Shown: positions 42,312 to 51,012, counted from the first letter of the stretch. The stretch: DNA of 51,551 nucleotides from Clostridium sp. AM30-24 (GCF_003480435.1 NZ_QUJB01000019.1:338-51888); one strand, 5' to 3'. Numbers and translations are program-made. Notes: a model not told the origin generated them from the sequence alone.

Positions 42312-42820
42312 ATGGGACAACCAACGGGATTTCAGGAATACGCGCGTGTCGGACTGAAGGAGAGGACTCCCGAGGAAAGGCTGAAGGATTTTGAAGATTT
42401 TCATGTTCCGCTCAGTGATGCGGAGAGAAGAAAACAGGTGACCGCTGCATGGATTGCGGCGGTGGATTAGCTCAACAAGCGCGGACACCGTCCAATTCAT
42501 GGCCGGAGTATCCGAGAATCTTAAAGACCGATTACGGCCAGCAGGAAGCAGAGGCCGTATTTGGGAAAGATCCGAGAGTGTACCAGACGACGGTGAAGGA
42601 ATTTTTAAAGGACGAAAACGGAAATCTCCGGGCGGCAGTCCTTGTAAAACTGAAACCGGAAAGGGACGGACACAGGACGATAGTCCCCGGAATCTACACG
42701 GCAGGCGATATGCGCCGGGGGCAGTCATTGGTCGTATGGGCGATCCGGGAAGGAAGAAACGCCGCGCGAGAGGTCGATGAGGACCTGATGGGATATTCGA
42801 ATCTCGGAGCAGCGGAATAG
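42312..42820 (+). pseudogene. gltD: Glutamate synthase small subunit, internally deleted and frameshifted
   Basis: The N-terminal 43 or so residues (MGQPTGFQEYARVGLKERTP to [10 protein letters not shown]) match GltD. A frameshift near 42440 moves the reading into RCMDCGGG. About 300 residues carrying the FAD/NADPH domains are then missing. The C-terminus resumes at [20 protein letters not shown] and runs to GYSNLGAAE with the family's [19 protein letters not shown]. The first frame stops at 42470. The enzyme cannot work. Confidence 0.85.
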
Positions 42821-42850
42821 ATCGGAGATACAGAAGTCAAATAAATAAGA

Positions 42851-42919
42851 AAAAGAGTACCCTGCGGTTTCATGGTTTGAGTTTTATCAAACCACATGAT
42901 TCCGACGGGTACTTTTTTC
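42851..42919. terminator. Bidirectional terminator
   Basis: Outer AGTACCC (42856-42862) with GGGTACT (42907-42913), inner TGGTTTGA/TCAAACCA, A-run before and T-run after. It serves the gltD relic and the convergent XRE gene. Confidence 0.7.
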
Positions 42920-42997
42920 TTTGAAAAAAATGTAAATAATGACAACAAATGACATATATGACAAATATTGTCCATCTAAAATGCTATAATAACGGTA

Positions 42998-43234
42998 TCA
43001 TGATTCCTCAAACATAAGAAACTTCTGAGCATCGACATGCAGGGCATCGGCGATATCGAAAAGAGTATCGAGAGACAGTGCTTTGGAAATATTCGGAGCT
43101 TCGAGGTGTCCGATGTAAGCGGGAGTCAGCCCGACCTGTTCCGCAAGTTCTTCCTGAGTGAGACCGCGGAGCTTGCGGTAATAGGCGATTTTTAAGCCAA
43201 TCTGGCGATATTTTTCAGTGTGAATCGATTTCAT
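42998..43234 (-). CDS. XRE-family helix-turn-helix regulator
   Basis: A 78-residue DNA-binding protein consisting of one Cro/C1-type domain (IGLKIAYYRKLRGLTQEELA with the recognition region GLTPAYIGHLE) and a short tail. GGAGG precedes the ATG at 43234; the longer reading from 43288 has no site. It is divergent from the WYL regulator gene with about 130 bases between, so it may control that promoter or itself. Confidence 0.85.
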   Translation of the reverse strand: MKSIHTEKYRQIGLKIAYYRKLRGLTQEELAEQVGLTPAYIGHLEAPNISKALSLDTLFDIADALHVDAQKFLMFEES

Positions 43235-43281
43235 GAGTGTTTCCTCCGGATACCAATAATGATAACGAATCACGACAAAAA

Positions 43282-43310
43282 TTGACATGAGTTGAAAAAT
43301 ATAATATCAT
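43282..43310 (+). promoter_or_regulatory. Promoter of the WYL-led operon
   Basis: TTGACA (43282-43287), a 17-bp spacer and TATCAT (43305-43310), in the region shared with the divergent XRE gene. Confidence 0.6.
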
Positions 43311-43365
43311 AACTAACAGATAGTATTATATGCTTACAAAGCCATAGAATACATGGGGAGGAAGT

Positions 43366-44298
43366 ATGAACAGTACAACAGGTAAGGCAGATCGTCTGCT
43401 TCAGATCTATTCCAGACTCGTAAACGGGGAGATTCTGTCGAAAAAGGAAATGGCGGACCGGTTCCATATCACTGAGCGAAGCGTGCAGCGTGACGTGGAA
43501 GCCCTGCGGTGCTATTTTCAGGAGGAGGGGCTGAATCAGGATGTGATCCACGACCGGAAAGCCGGTGGATACCGTCTGCAGAAGGAGGAAAAACCGTTGT
43601 TAAATAACGGGGAGATCCTGGCTGTCTGCAAGATCCTTTTAGAAAGCCGTTCCATGAAGAGGGAGGAAATGTTTCCGATCCTCGAAAAACTGACATCAAG
43701 CTGTGTTCCGCTAAAGAGCCGGGCAGCAGTTGACTCACTCATTTCTAACGAAAAGTTTCATTACATCGAACCACATCACGGAAAATCCATCATCCCCGGT
43801 CTCTGGGACATCGCGCAGGCCGTACAGAATCACTATGTCATGGAGATCGAGTACGAGCGCATGAAAGCCCCAAATCTCGTAAAGCGGACCATTGAACCGG
43901 TCGGGATCCTGTTCTCAGAGTATTATTTTTATCTGGCGGCATTCCTGCGGAATATCGACCGGGAAAAGGAATTTACCAATAAAGATGATATCTACCCCAC
44001 CATTTACCGGATCGACCGCATCCAGTCCTTTAAAATCACCAACGAACATTTCAAAGTACCATATAAAGACCGTTTCGAGGAAGGCGAATTCCGGAAACGC
44101 GTGCAGTTTATGTACGGCGGGAAGCTGAAACGGATCCGGTTTAAGTATACGGGAATGTCGGTGGAGGCGATCCTCGACCGTCTACCGACGGCGAAGGTGA
44201 TAAAAGATGGTGAGGATGGCAAGATCATCGAGGCGGAGGTGTTTGGCGGAGATGGGGTGGATATGTGGTTGAAGGGGCAGGATGTGGAGATAATGTAA
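43366..44298 (+). CDS. WYL-domain transcriptional regulator
   Basis: A 310-residue regulator: N-terminal winged HTH (about 8-60; KKEMADRFHITERSVQRDVE), a WYL ligand-sensing domain (about 140-220, with SEYYFYLAAF in place of the W-Y-L core), and a C-terminal WCX-like domain. WYL proteins often sense nucleotides or nucleic-acid fragments and control phage-defence loci. Here three unknown genes follow in the same direction, the first only 33 bases away, so it probably regulates them. Confidence 0.88.
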   Translation: MNSTTGKADRLLQIYSRLVNGEILSKKEMADRFHITERSVQRDVEALRCYFQEEGLNQDVIHDRKAGGYRLQKEEKPLLNNGEILAVCKILLESRSMKREEMFPILEKLTSSCVPLKSRAAVDSLISNEKFHYIEPHHGKSIIPGLWDIAQAVQNHYVMEIEYERMKAPNLVKRTIEPVGILFSEYYFYLAAFLRNIDREKEFTNKDDIYPTIYRIDRIQSFKITNEHFKVPYKDRFEEGEFRKRVQFMYGGKLKRIRFKYTGMSVEAILDRLPTAKVIKDGEDGKIIEAEVFGGDGVDMWLKGQDVEIM

Positions 44299-44331
44299 GT
44301 TGTTATTAATAAAAACGAGAGGATATTTGAT

Positions 44332-45789
44332 ATGAAAGACGATAAGGAAAGTATCGAAATTGAGGCATTTGTCCGAGTTGGTAATAGTGGACAAACGGCT
44401 AATAAGAATTTGGGCATTACAAGAGAATATAATAAGGAAAATAGAGATAAGCGTTGGGATTCGACAAAGGGAAAATCTGCATATAAAGATAGGATGTTTG
44501 GGGATAAACAAACCTACAAAGATCCCATTAGTGGGAAAACACTTCACAAAAGTCAAACAGCAGCGCAGAATAAGTATCACATGAAAAATGCGGAAGGTGA
44601 AAATATATCAACCAAGTGGGCAGAGCATGCGGCAGAAACGGACCATATAAATGCTATAAAAGATGTTCATGATAAGGTGAAGTATAATCCCTTTTTAACA
44701 GACGAGGATTTTAAAGAAATTGTAAACTCAGATGAGAATTATCGTTTGCTTTCAAAAAAGGATAATGCATCTAAAGGAGAAAAAAGTGATTTGAAAATTA
44801 TCCTGGATAGGGATAATGAATTGTCATTAGATGGCAGAGCGCAAATGCTTAAGGAAAAAGTGCAGGCGGATGTAGCATTAAGTAGTAAATTTACGGCGCG
44901 AACGCTGAAAAATGCAGGAAATGAATTTGCTTCTGGAGCAAAAGATACGTTAGTTGCATCTACAATTCCGTTAGCGGCTGAATCGGTAAGAAAGCTTATA
45001 AATGTGGCGCAGGGAAAAGAATCTCTGGAAGACGCGGCGAAAGATATGGGAAAAACAACCGTAAATATTGCCGTCGCAGGAGGAACAAATAAACTTTTAG
45101 TTGATGTGGTTTCTGTTGAGCTTTCCAATAGCAGCAGTGCGGTATTGCAAAATATTGCAAGCAGTAATGAAGTAGGTCAAATCATTGCAGTAGCGGCAAT
45201 TGTTCAGGAAACAGCTGTCAAATACATAAACGGAGAAATAGATGAAAAAGAGTTTATTGAACAGGTAGGAGAAAAAGGAACAACTATGGTCGCCGGAATG
45301 ATCGGAGGAGAGATTGGAAAAGAGATCGGTGGAATCATAGGCGGGGTAGCCGGCACAATAGCACTTCCGGGGGGAGGTACTATAGCCGGGGCTGCTGCCG
45401 GAGAAGTGATTGGAGCAGTATTAGGTACAATCATTACAACCGTGGCGTGCAGTGCCATTGTGGCGGTATATAGTACTGTAAAGCACATGAATGATTATAA
45501 GCTCAAAGAAAGTCAGGTTCGAAGACTTGAGTCAGATGCTTTAAAAGAAATGGAAAATCAAAGAGTCAAATTCAGAAATATTATGGAACATGAATATAAG
45601 GTCTGGGATGAAAATATCCAGAGTGGATTTGATCAGATGATACGATGTGCCTGTGAAGGAACATATGATTTGCAGGGAGTGACCGATGGGCTTAATAAAG
45701 TGCTGTCAGTATTTGGAAAGAAGGCAAGATTTAATAGTTTAGAGGAATATGAAAAACAGTTGGATATGCCGTTAAAGCTGAGTTTTTAA
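44332..45789 (+). CDS. HNH-like nuclease domain fused to glycine-zipper region (unknown)
   Basis: A 485-residue protein of no family I can name. Residues 60-160 carry an HNH/His-Me-finger-like pattern: DPISGKTLHKSQ, then ETDHINAIKD (His105), then NSDENYRLLSKKDNASKGEK (Asn132, Asn136, Asn145, Lys148). A helical middle follows. Residues about 318-383 are a Gly/Ala/Ile-rich stretch (GGEIGKEIGGIIGGVAG and on) typical of glycine zippers that insert in or cross membranes. A charged coiled coil and a short C-terminus end it. GAGAGG precedes the ATG. The AT-rich composition suggests acquired DNA. Confidence 0.65.
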   Translation: MKDDKESIEIEAFVRVGNSGQTANKNLGITREYNKENRDKRWDSTKGKSAYKDRMFGDKQTYKDPISGKTLHKSQTAAQNKYHMKNAEGENISTKWAEHAAETDHINAIKDVHDKVKYNPFLTDEDFKEIVNSDENYRLLSKKDNASKGEKSDLKIILDRDNELSLDGRAQMLKEKVQADVALSSKFTARTLKNAGNEFASGAKDTLVASTIPLAAESVRKLINVAQGKESLEDAAKDMGKTTVNIAVAGGTNKLLVDVVSVELSNSSSAVLQNIASSNEVGQIIAVAAIVQETAVKYINGEIDEKEFIEQVGEKGTTMVAGMIGGEIGKEIGGIIGGVAGTIALPGGGTIAGAAAGEVIGAVLGTIITTVACSAIVAVYSTVKHMNDYKLKESQVRRLESDALKEMENQRVKFRNIMEHEYKVWDENIQSGFDQMIRCACEGTYDLQGVTDGLNKVLSVFGKKARFNSLEEYEKQLDMPLKLSF

Positions 45790-45795
45790 GGAGAA

Positions 45796-45832
45796 AGGAG
45801 GAATCTGGTTTGATTAGAGCCAGATAAGTAAT
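45796..45832 (+). promoter_or_regulatory. Displaced ribosome site with hairpin before the second operon gene
   Basis: AAAGGAGG lies about 32 bases before the ATG at 45833. Between them are a hairpin (ATCTGG...CCAGAT) and a five-codon frame, TTG ATT AGA GCC AGA TAA, at normal spacing from the AAAGGAGG. Translation could reach the ATG through the hairpin or by reinitiation. Confidence 0.4.
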
Positions 45833-46639
45833 ATGTTAATACCTGGATTAGTAGCTACAGCAGTTGTAAAAACGTGTTATGATATAACGAAATCATTGGA
45901 ATTGGATGAAAAAGCATTGAAAAAATATTCAAAGGCTTTTGAAATGAATGAGGAAGCTAAATTGTTGGTTAAAAAGAAAGAAGAATTTACAGATAAGCGG
46001 TTGGCAAATGTAGCAAAAAAGAAAAGGGCAATTATTCAGGATACAGTTCCGAGATTTGTAGAGGTATATGGTAAAATCCAGAAAATAGAACTAGAAGATA
46101 AACAAAAAGCGAATGAATTGGCACTAAAAAAAAGCGCTCAGGGCCTTGGGGTGTTGAATACAATTTCCGCGATTTCGATAAAAAAGCCATTTACGGAGCA
46201 GGAATTATTGTGTGGGTTACTGTTAAAAGGAATTGGAAATGTTATGGTAATGGATTCAAAACGTTATCTTTCTGCAGCCAATAGTCAGGTGAGTTCAGCT
46301 AATGTTGTTTATTCTCAGGCGCAATCGATAGGAGAAGTGTACGATGCGATTGTCGCTCGTGCAGACAGGATATCTAATTTATTGATGGCTATGAATGCAT
46401 TGTTTGTAAAGTCAATTGCACAAACTGAACGGGTTATAAATGCGAATGGGTTAAATGTACGGAATTATAGCGAATATGATAAAGGCGTATTAATGACTTG
46501 CGTTAATATTGCTGGAGCAGTTTCGGATATTATTGATGTTCCGGTGGTGGATAACAAAGGCGTTCTGTGTGACTCAGCACTTGAGATGATTGAAACTGGA
46601 GAAAAATACATTGCCAAAATGGATCATTTAATGCAATAA
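45833..46639 (+). CDS. Predicted helical protein of unknown function
   Basis: A 268-residue protein that I do not recognise. The N-terminus (LIPGLVATAVVKTCYDI) is hydrophobic and may contact the membrane. Residues about 25-110 are strongly charged coiled coil (EEAKLLVKKKEEFTDKRL and on). The rest is predicted helical with few motifs. No cysteine pattern or nucleotide loop is seen. It is the middle gene of the WYL-led operon, 43 bases after the nuclease-like gene and 14 before the ferredoxin-fusion gene. Structural or scaffold roles would fit, but nothing shows them. Confidence 0.6.
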   Translation: MLIPGLVATAVVKTCYDITKSLELDEKALKKYSKAFEMNEEAKLLVKKKEEFTDKRLANVAKKKRAIIQDTVPRFVEVYGKIQKIELEDKQKANELALKKSAQGLGVLNTISAISIKKPFTEQELLCGLLLKGIGNVMVMDSKRYLSAANSQVSSANVVYSQAQSIGEVYDAIVARADRISNLLMAMNALFVKSIAQTERVINANGLNVRNYSEYDKGVLMTCVNIAGAVSDIIDVPVVDNKGVLCDSALEMIETGEKYIAKMDHLMQ

Positions 46640-46653
46640 AGGAGAAATGTGAT

Positions 46654-47673
46654 ATGAAGAAAATTGAGGTAAATAATAAATGTAATGGTTGCGGACTCTG
46701 TATTATGAATTGTACATATTTAGAAGAAGATGATGAGGGTAATGCATGTCCGGTGTTGGGAATGATGGTAAAAGATGATGATTTGGAAGCAGTGAAAAAA
46801 GTAGTTGCAGAGTGTCCAAAACATGCTTTGAAAATTGTTGAGATAGGGACAAAAAAGTCGGGTATGGAGGGCATTAAAGAAGTAATAGATGATTTGGAAA
46901 GAAAATTAAAAAATATAAAGATTGATCGGGTTACTAACATTCCATTAAATGTAAAAGATTATTATTTAGATGCACCTAGTAGTAATAAACAATATAAGAG
47001 AGAGTATTTGTCAGAAAGTTCAGCGCGATCTGCTGCTAGAGATGAATTCAATCGTTTATGTTATTCAGAAAGTGCACATAAACCAATGATTAAAAAGATA
47101 TTAGTGGAATATAAAGTTCGCAATCTGAAGCCATACTATGATTGTAAGGATGAATCCGACAGTGCTTATTATCAATATAACGAAAAAGCAAGAAAATATC
47201 TAATGGAAGCTTATATGGAAATAGGCAGTTTAATTGATAAGGAAATTATTCCTTCCGAATGGAAAGAGTTCTCTTGTTATTTAGATAGAGATGAATGGGC
47301 AATTGAAGAACTTGAGAGATTTGAAGAGTGTATTGGTGATTCTATGATAATGGATATGTTTAATGAATTATCATATCAAAGCTTGGACGATTATGTATCT
47401 CGTTTGGATTTTGAGTATGATGAAGTATATGTGGGGAAAGGACTTTTTGGTAATGATAAATATAAAGATAAATGGTATTTTGGAAATTTCCTTTCAGTAG
47501 CTCGTGAATTTGTTGATACCATTAAATGGGCAGTTGATTGTAAGTCATATGATATTGAAGAGAGTGCAGAGCAGAGTGTAAATTATGCGCTTGAAAAATT
47601 TGAGGATAAATTCCACGATATGCTTGAAGAAAAAATAAAGAAATTAAAAAAATATGTGAAGGATAACTCTTAA
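46654..47673 (+). CDS. Ferredoxin-like domain fused to unknown helical domain
   Basis: A 339-residue protein. The N-terminal 60 residues hold a 4Fe-4S ferredoxin pattern, Cys10-x2-Cys13-x2-Cys16-x3-Cys20, with a distal Cys54-Pro (ECPKHAL); one cluster is expected, with Cys20 and Cys32 left over. The remaining 270 residues are highly charged, Tyr/Asp/Glu-rich and helical, without a family I know. Its ribosome site AAAGGAG is nine bases before the ATG. It is the last gene of the WYL-led operon. A redox-sensing or electron-donor role is inferred only from the cysteines. Confidence 0.65.
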   Translation: MKKIEVNNKCNGCGLCIMNCTYLEEDDEGNACPVLGMMVKDDDLEAVKKVVAECPKHALKIVEIGTKKSGMEGIKEVIDDLERKLKNIKIDRVTNIPLNVKDYYLDAPSSNKQYKREYLSESSARSAARDEFNRLCYSESAHKPMIKKILVEYKVRNLKPYYDCKDESDSAYYQYNEKARKYLMEAYMEIGSLIDKEIIPSEWKEFSCYLDRDEWAIEELERFEECIGDSMIMDMFNELSYQSLDDYVSRLDFEYDEVYVGKGLFGNDKYKDKWYFGNFLSVAREFVDTIKWAVDCKSYDIEESAEQSVNYALEKFEDKFHDMLEEKIKKLKKYVKDNS

Positions 47674-47773
47674 TGTGTGGGACTGATAGAGGTGATTTGT
47701 ATGGCTGTGAAATGGTTAGATAATAGTTGTTGATATTTTGCGAATATCTGTCAGTCAAAAATGATATAGAGCT

Positions 47774-47817
47774 CGGAGGGGATGAACTTTGGTGATTCTT
47801 TTTCGAGCTTTTTTGAA
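47774..47817 (+). terminator. Probable terminator of the WYL-led operon
   Basis: GAGCTCG/CGAGC outer stem (inner wobble-rich pairing) followed by six T, about 100 bases after the last gene. It overlaps a very short frame with a good ribosome site (MNFGDSFSSFFE), probably chance. Confidence 0.45.
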
Positions 47818-47964
47818 TAAAGATGTACATAACTTAATTTTGTTTGTGGACAAAATTTATAGAGAGTCCCCTTTTTTATAGCAGACACGCTTGAGATTGA
47901 AAAGCGAAAAATGCATAATAAAATAAAAAGGGGATAAAGACATGCATTTTGAAATAATTGATAG

Positions 47965-48123
47965 GTTGATAGCACACAGCGGTATAAGTACAGGGATCTG
48001 GACAATGGATTGTGGGAAAATTATGAGGATAAGGAGATTCGGGGAAAGATTGAAAAGTTGGAGAAGAAGATTCCACCGGTGCGTTACAGGAAACTGTCGC
48101 CAGTAGATTTTATTTATAGATGA
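47965..48123 (+). pseudogene. 3' fragment of an unidentified gene
   Basis: A 52-codon open stretch without start or ribosome site. It reads RYKYRDLDNGLWENYEDKEI and then a charged tail to PVDFIYR before a stop. Composition and codon use look protein-like, but the family is not recognised. It is a probable relic in the AT-rich accessory region. Confidence 0.3.
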
Positions 48124-48337
48124 AGAGTAAGGACAGATGGCAGGGGGACAGTGATTTGTACACGGGATCTTTGCCATCTGTTATTTTCTGTTGTTTTTGT
48201 CGCAATGTGCAGTTGCAGAAAATATGAATGTATGCTATGCTCAATCCAGACAAATTTTCTAAAATTCTAACATTCTATTTTATCAAGGTCGTCCCGACCG
48301 TCGGAAAATCATTGTCTATTTTGTATCCTGAACACAC

Positions 48338-49342
48338 TTGAAAACGAAATACGGGAAACGTATAATGAAAGGAGAGGTTTTATTGGAGAAAATGAAGGGA
48401 CCGGCGATTTTTCGCGCGGTCAAGCAGGAGTGGAAACGCTGGAGAGTTCGGAGAAATTATAAGGATCATCTGTTTATCAAATTGTTTCATGACAAAGAAA
48501 ATTTATTGGAACTGTATAATGCATTAAATGGAACAGATTATAAGAATCCGGAAGATATGATGATTACAACTATTGATGATGCGGTGTATATGGGAATGAA
48601 AAATGACTGTTCATTCTTGATAGGGCATGATATCAATCTGTATGAGCATCAATCGACTTACTGCCCTAATATGCCAATACGTGGAATACTTTATCTGGCA
48701 GACGCATATCGGAGTATTATTGAAGGCGATAATCTGAATCTATATGGGAGCAAACTGATCAAACTTCCAACTCCGAAATATATTGTATTTTACAATGGTG
48801 AATCCAATCGGGCAGAGCGGGAAGAATTAAGAATATCGGATGCGTTTGAGACAAAAGATGGATGTCTGGAATTTACGGCAACAATGATCAATATTAATAA
48901 GGGGCATAATCAGGACTTGATGGAAAAATGCAGGATGCTGAAAGATTATGCACTATTTATTGACAAAGTCAGGGAATACGAGAAGACAAAGAAGACTTTG
49001 AAGGAAGCAATTGATGAAGCCAGTGTGTACTGTATTAAGCATGATATTATGAAGGATTATCTTATAAAACATAGGAACGAGGTGAGAGATGTGCTTTTAA
49101 CAGAGTTTAACGCAAAGAAGCAGAGAGAGATGGACCGGCGGGATGCGCGGGAGGAAGGACGGATAGGAGAAAGGATTGATTTTGTAATAAAGAAAGTAAA
49201 GAAGGGACAAAATCTGGAAGAGATATCGAATGCATTGGAAATTCCACCAGAAGAATTGGAAAGTATCTATCAAGTAGTGCTGGAAGAAGCACCGAAATTT
49301 AATGTCGAAAAGATATATCGGAAAATATTAGAGGGTAGATAG
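48338..49342 (+). CDS. Rpn family (PD-(D/E)XK) recombination-promoting nuclease/putative transposase
   Basis: A protein of up to 334 residues of the Rpn/transposase_31-like group. Visible are the N-terminal YKDHLFIKLFHDKENLLELY, the core IGHDINLYEHQST with an acidic/His pattern at the PD-(D/E)XK position, PIRGILYLADAYRSI, and KYIVFYNGE. The C-terminus is charged and carries repeated EEGRIGERIDF-like helices. Relatives occur in many copies in Lachnospiraceae. The start is uncertain: ATG 48338 has no clear site, whereas AAAGGAGAGG precedes TTG at 48383 and ATG at 48392. Confidence 0.75.
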   Translation: MKTKYGKRIMKGEVLLEKMKGPAIFRAVKQEWKRWRVRRNYKDHLFIKLFHDKENLLELYNALNGTDYKNPEDMMITTIDDAVYMGMKNDCSFLIGHDINLYEHQSTYCPNMPIRGILYLADAYRSIIEGDNLNLYGSKLIKLPTPKYIVFYNGESNRAEREELRISDAFETKDGCLEFTATMININKGHNQDLMEKCRMLKDYALFIDKVREYEKTKKTLKEAIDEASVYCIKHDIMKDYLIKHRNEVRDVLLTEFNAKKQREMDRRDAREEGRIGERIDFVIKKVKKGQNLEEISNALEIPPEELESIYQVVLEEAPKFNVEKIYRKILEGR

Positions 49343-49427
49343 TAATAAAGAGCAGGCGGATTTGATGCCTGCTCTTTGCTGTTGGACAATCTATCCCCGT
49401 AGAAAAGATTTCGAGACACTATTATGT

Positions 49428-49706
49428 TTATAATAACATCGTCATATACACCGGCAAATACAAAATCCCATCCTCTTCCTTCAGATCCCCGGTATGCAGC
49501 ACATACGGCACATGGAGCTGTTCATCATATTTGGCTTTAAATTTCTGAAGAGAAGAAATTGTATAATTTTTACTGGACTTCACCTCGATCGGTGAGATAT
49601 TGTGGCGGTTGCTGATCTTGCTTTTGGCAATCAGAAAGTCGATCTCCATACGGCTGGAGGCGTCACTGCGGGATGCGTTGTAGTAGAAATAGAGCTTGTC
49701 AGATGA
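49428..49706 (-). pseudogene. 3' fragment of a DUF4143-type ATPase
   Basis: The minus-strand frame reads SSDKLYFYYNASRSDASSR, then MEIDFLIAK through SPIEVKSSKNYTISSLQKFK to a stop. This is the C-terminal PD-(D/E)XK-like end of AAA/DUF4143 proteins, which are normally about 400 residues. The 5' part is missing; the sequence is joined at about 49703 to an IS200/IS605 tnpB tail on the other strand. Confidence 0.75.
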
Positions 49707-49795
49707 ATCGTGATGAGAATGCAGCTATCAATATATGCAGGGAAGGCTTGAGAATATCGGGAGTTGAACTTGATACAGAAAGAAAAATTTCCTGA
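49703..49795 (+). pseudogene. tnpB: TnpB (IS200/IS605) C-terminal remnant
   Basis: The last 27 to 30 codons of a transposon RNA-guided nuclease, reading NRDENAAINICREGLRISGV and so on to a stop at 49795. The RDENAAINI motif carries the final RuvC acidic residue of TnpB. The rest of the gene is absent. Confidence 0.8.
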
Positions 49796-49970
49796 TTTCC
49801 GCCCAAAACGTAGATTTTGTTCGGGACTGCGTAGATACGAAACAGTCCCGCTCGTAATAACAGAACCGTGGGACACACGGGGATAGCTCGCCTATGCTTT
49901 GCCCAATAGGGCAATCGAACGAGAAGCCCCCACTTCAAGCGTTAGCTAAGTGGAGGGAGTATGTCACAGA
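49796..49970 (+). ncRNA. Right end and omega-RNA-like scaffold of an IS200/IS605 element
   Basis: Downstream of the tnpB tail are serial hairpins: GGGACTG/CAGTCCC, CCGTG/CACGG, TTGCCC/GGGCAA, and the terminal CCCCCACTT/AAGTGGAGGG at 49926-49954, ending near AGTATGTCAC. This is the layout of the right end of IS605 elements, from which the TnpB guide RNA (omega-RNA/reRNA) scaffold is made. Without tnpB it is an orphan. Confidence 0.6.
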
Positions 49971-50107
49971 ACAATAAAGTTTCCTTTTCATATGGGCAAC
50001 ACCTCCATAAACACGAAAACAAGATTTTTGATTATACAAAACTAACCAACAAGCACTTCACAAATCCCATACAGACAAGTCCCACCCCACATCTGCCGCA
50101 AAGGTAC

Positions 50108-50136
50108 TTGTAAAAGGAATCCCTGCCCCGTATAAT
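50108..50136 (+). promoter_or_regulatory. Promoter of the ThrE-type exporter genes
   Basis: TTGTAA (50108-50113), a 17-bp spacer and TATAAT (50131-50136). Confidence 0.65.
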
Positions 50137-50187
50137 GAAGATTAGTCAGGGGAAATAAGAGTTCCCGGGAACATTTTTACCGGGGAA

Positions 50188-51012
50188 ATGGAAAAGGTGG
50201 AAAAAGTGCAAATAAATCAGAAAACAAGAGGACCGGCGCAGGCGGAGTGTGCGATGACCGGTGAAGAGGTGCTGACCTGCGCGATCAATATCGGGGAGCA
50301 GCTTTTGATGAGCGGAGCGGAGATCAGCCGTGTGGAGGACACGATCCGGAGGATCTGTGACGCATATGGGATTTTGCAGAGCCATATCTTTTCAATCGCG
50401 TCCTGTATTATCGTGACGCTTGAGACACAGGACCGGGAGTGGATTACGCAGACGCGGCGGATCGTAAGCTATGGAACAGATATGTGGAAGCTTGACCGGC
50501 TGAACGATCTTTCCAGGCGAATCTGCGCGACGCGTCCGTCGTTTGATGTGATCGACCAGGAATATGAAAAAATCTTGAAGGGACCGACGTATTCCCCGGC
50601 GATGCAGTGTGCGGTCTATGCGATGACGGCTGGGGCATTTGCAATCTTTTTTGGCGGAAATTTATGGGACGGGATTGCGTCACTGTTTGTTGGGGCATTG
50701 ATCCGCGTGACGCTGTATGCGTTTGCGAAGGTCCATATGAAGGCGATCTTCTCAAATATTTTGTGTTCCCTGATCTCCGGAATGGCGTGCATTCTGATGT
50801 GCCGTGTGGGACCCGGACAGCATGTGGAGATGATCATGATAGGAAATATCATGCTGCTGATCCCCGGAGTTCTCATGACAAACTCCTTCCGTGACTTTAT
50901 CAGCGGGGACATGATCAGCGGACTTTTGCACTTCTCAGAGGCGATGATCACGGCAGTTTGTGTGGCGGTCGGATTTATTTTTTCAAAAATGCTCTTGGGA
51001 GGTATGTTATGA
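50188..51012 (+). CDS. Threonine/serine exporter, ThrE N-terminal (DUF1212) subunit
   Basis: A 274-residue membrane protein. The soluble N-terminal half has the ThrE/DUF1212 motif (INIGEQLLMSGAEISRVEDT) proposed to have a hydrolase-like fold. About five membrane helices follow from residue 135 on. With the next gene it forms the two-part version of the ThrE exporter, which pumps out threonine/serine in Corynebacterium. The stop overlaps the next start by four bases. The substrate here is inferred from family. Confidence 0.88.
   Translation: MEKVEKVQINQKTRGPAQAECAMTGEEVLTCAINIGEQLLMSGAEISRVEDTIRRICDAYGILQSHIFSIASCIIVTLETQDREWITQTRRIVSYGTDMWKLDRLNDLSRRICATRPSFDVIDQEYEKILKGPTYSPAMQCAVYAMTAGAFAIFFGGNLWDGIASLFVGALIRVTLYAFAKVHMKAIFSNILCSLISGMACILMCRVGPGQHVEMIMIGNIMLLIPGVLMTNSFRDFISGDMISGLLHFSEAMITAVCVAVGFIFSKMLLGGML

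Noticed and set aside
43282..43304. Second promoter reading TTGACA with TATAAT 12 bp downstream before the WYL gene
   Set aside because: A spacer of 12 bp is too short; TTGACA with TATCAT at 17 bp was chosen.
47701..47733. Ten-codon frame MAVKWLDNSC after the ferredoxin-fusion gene
   Set aside because: It has a fair ribosome site but nothing else; too short to support as a gene.
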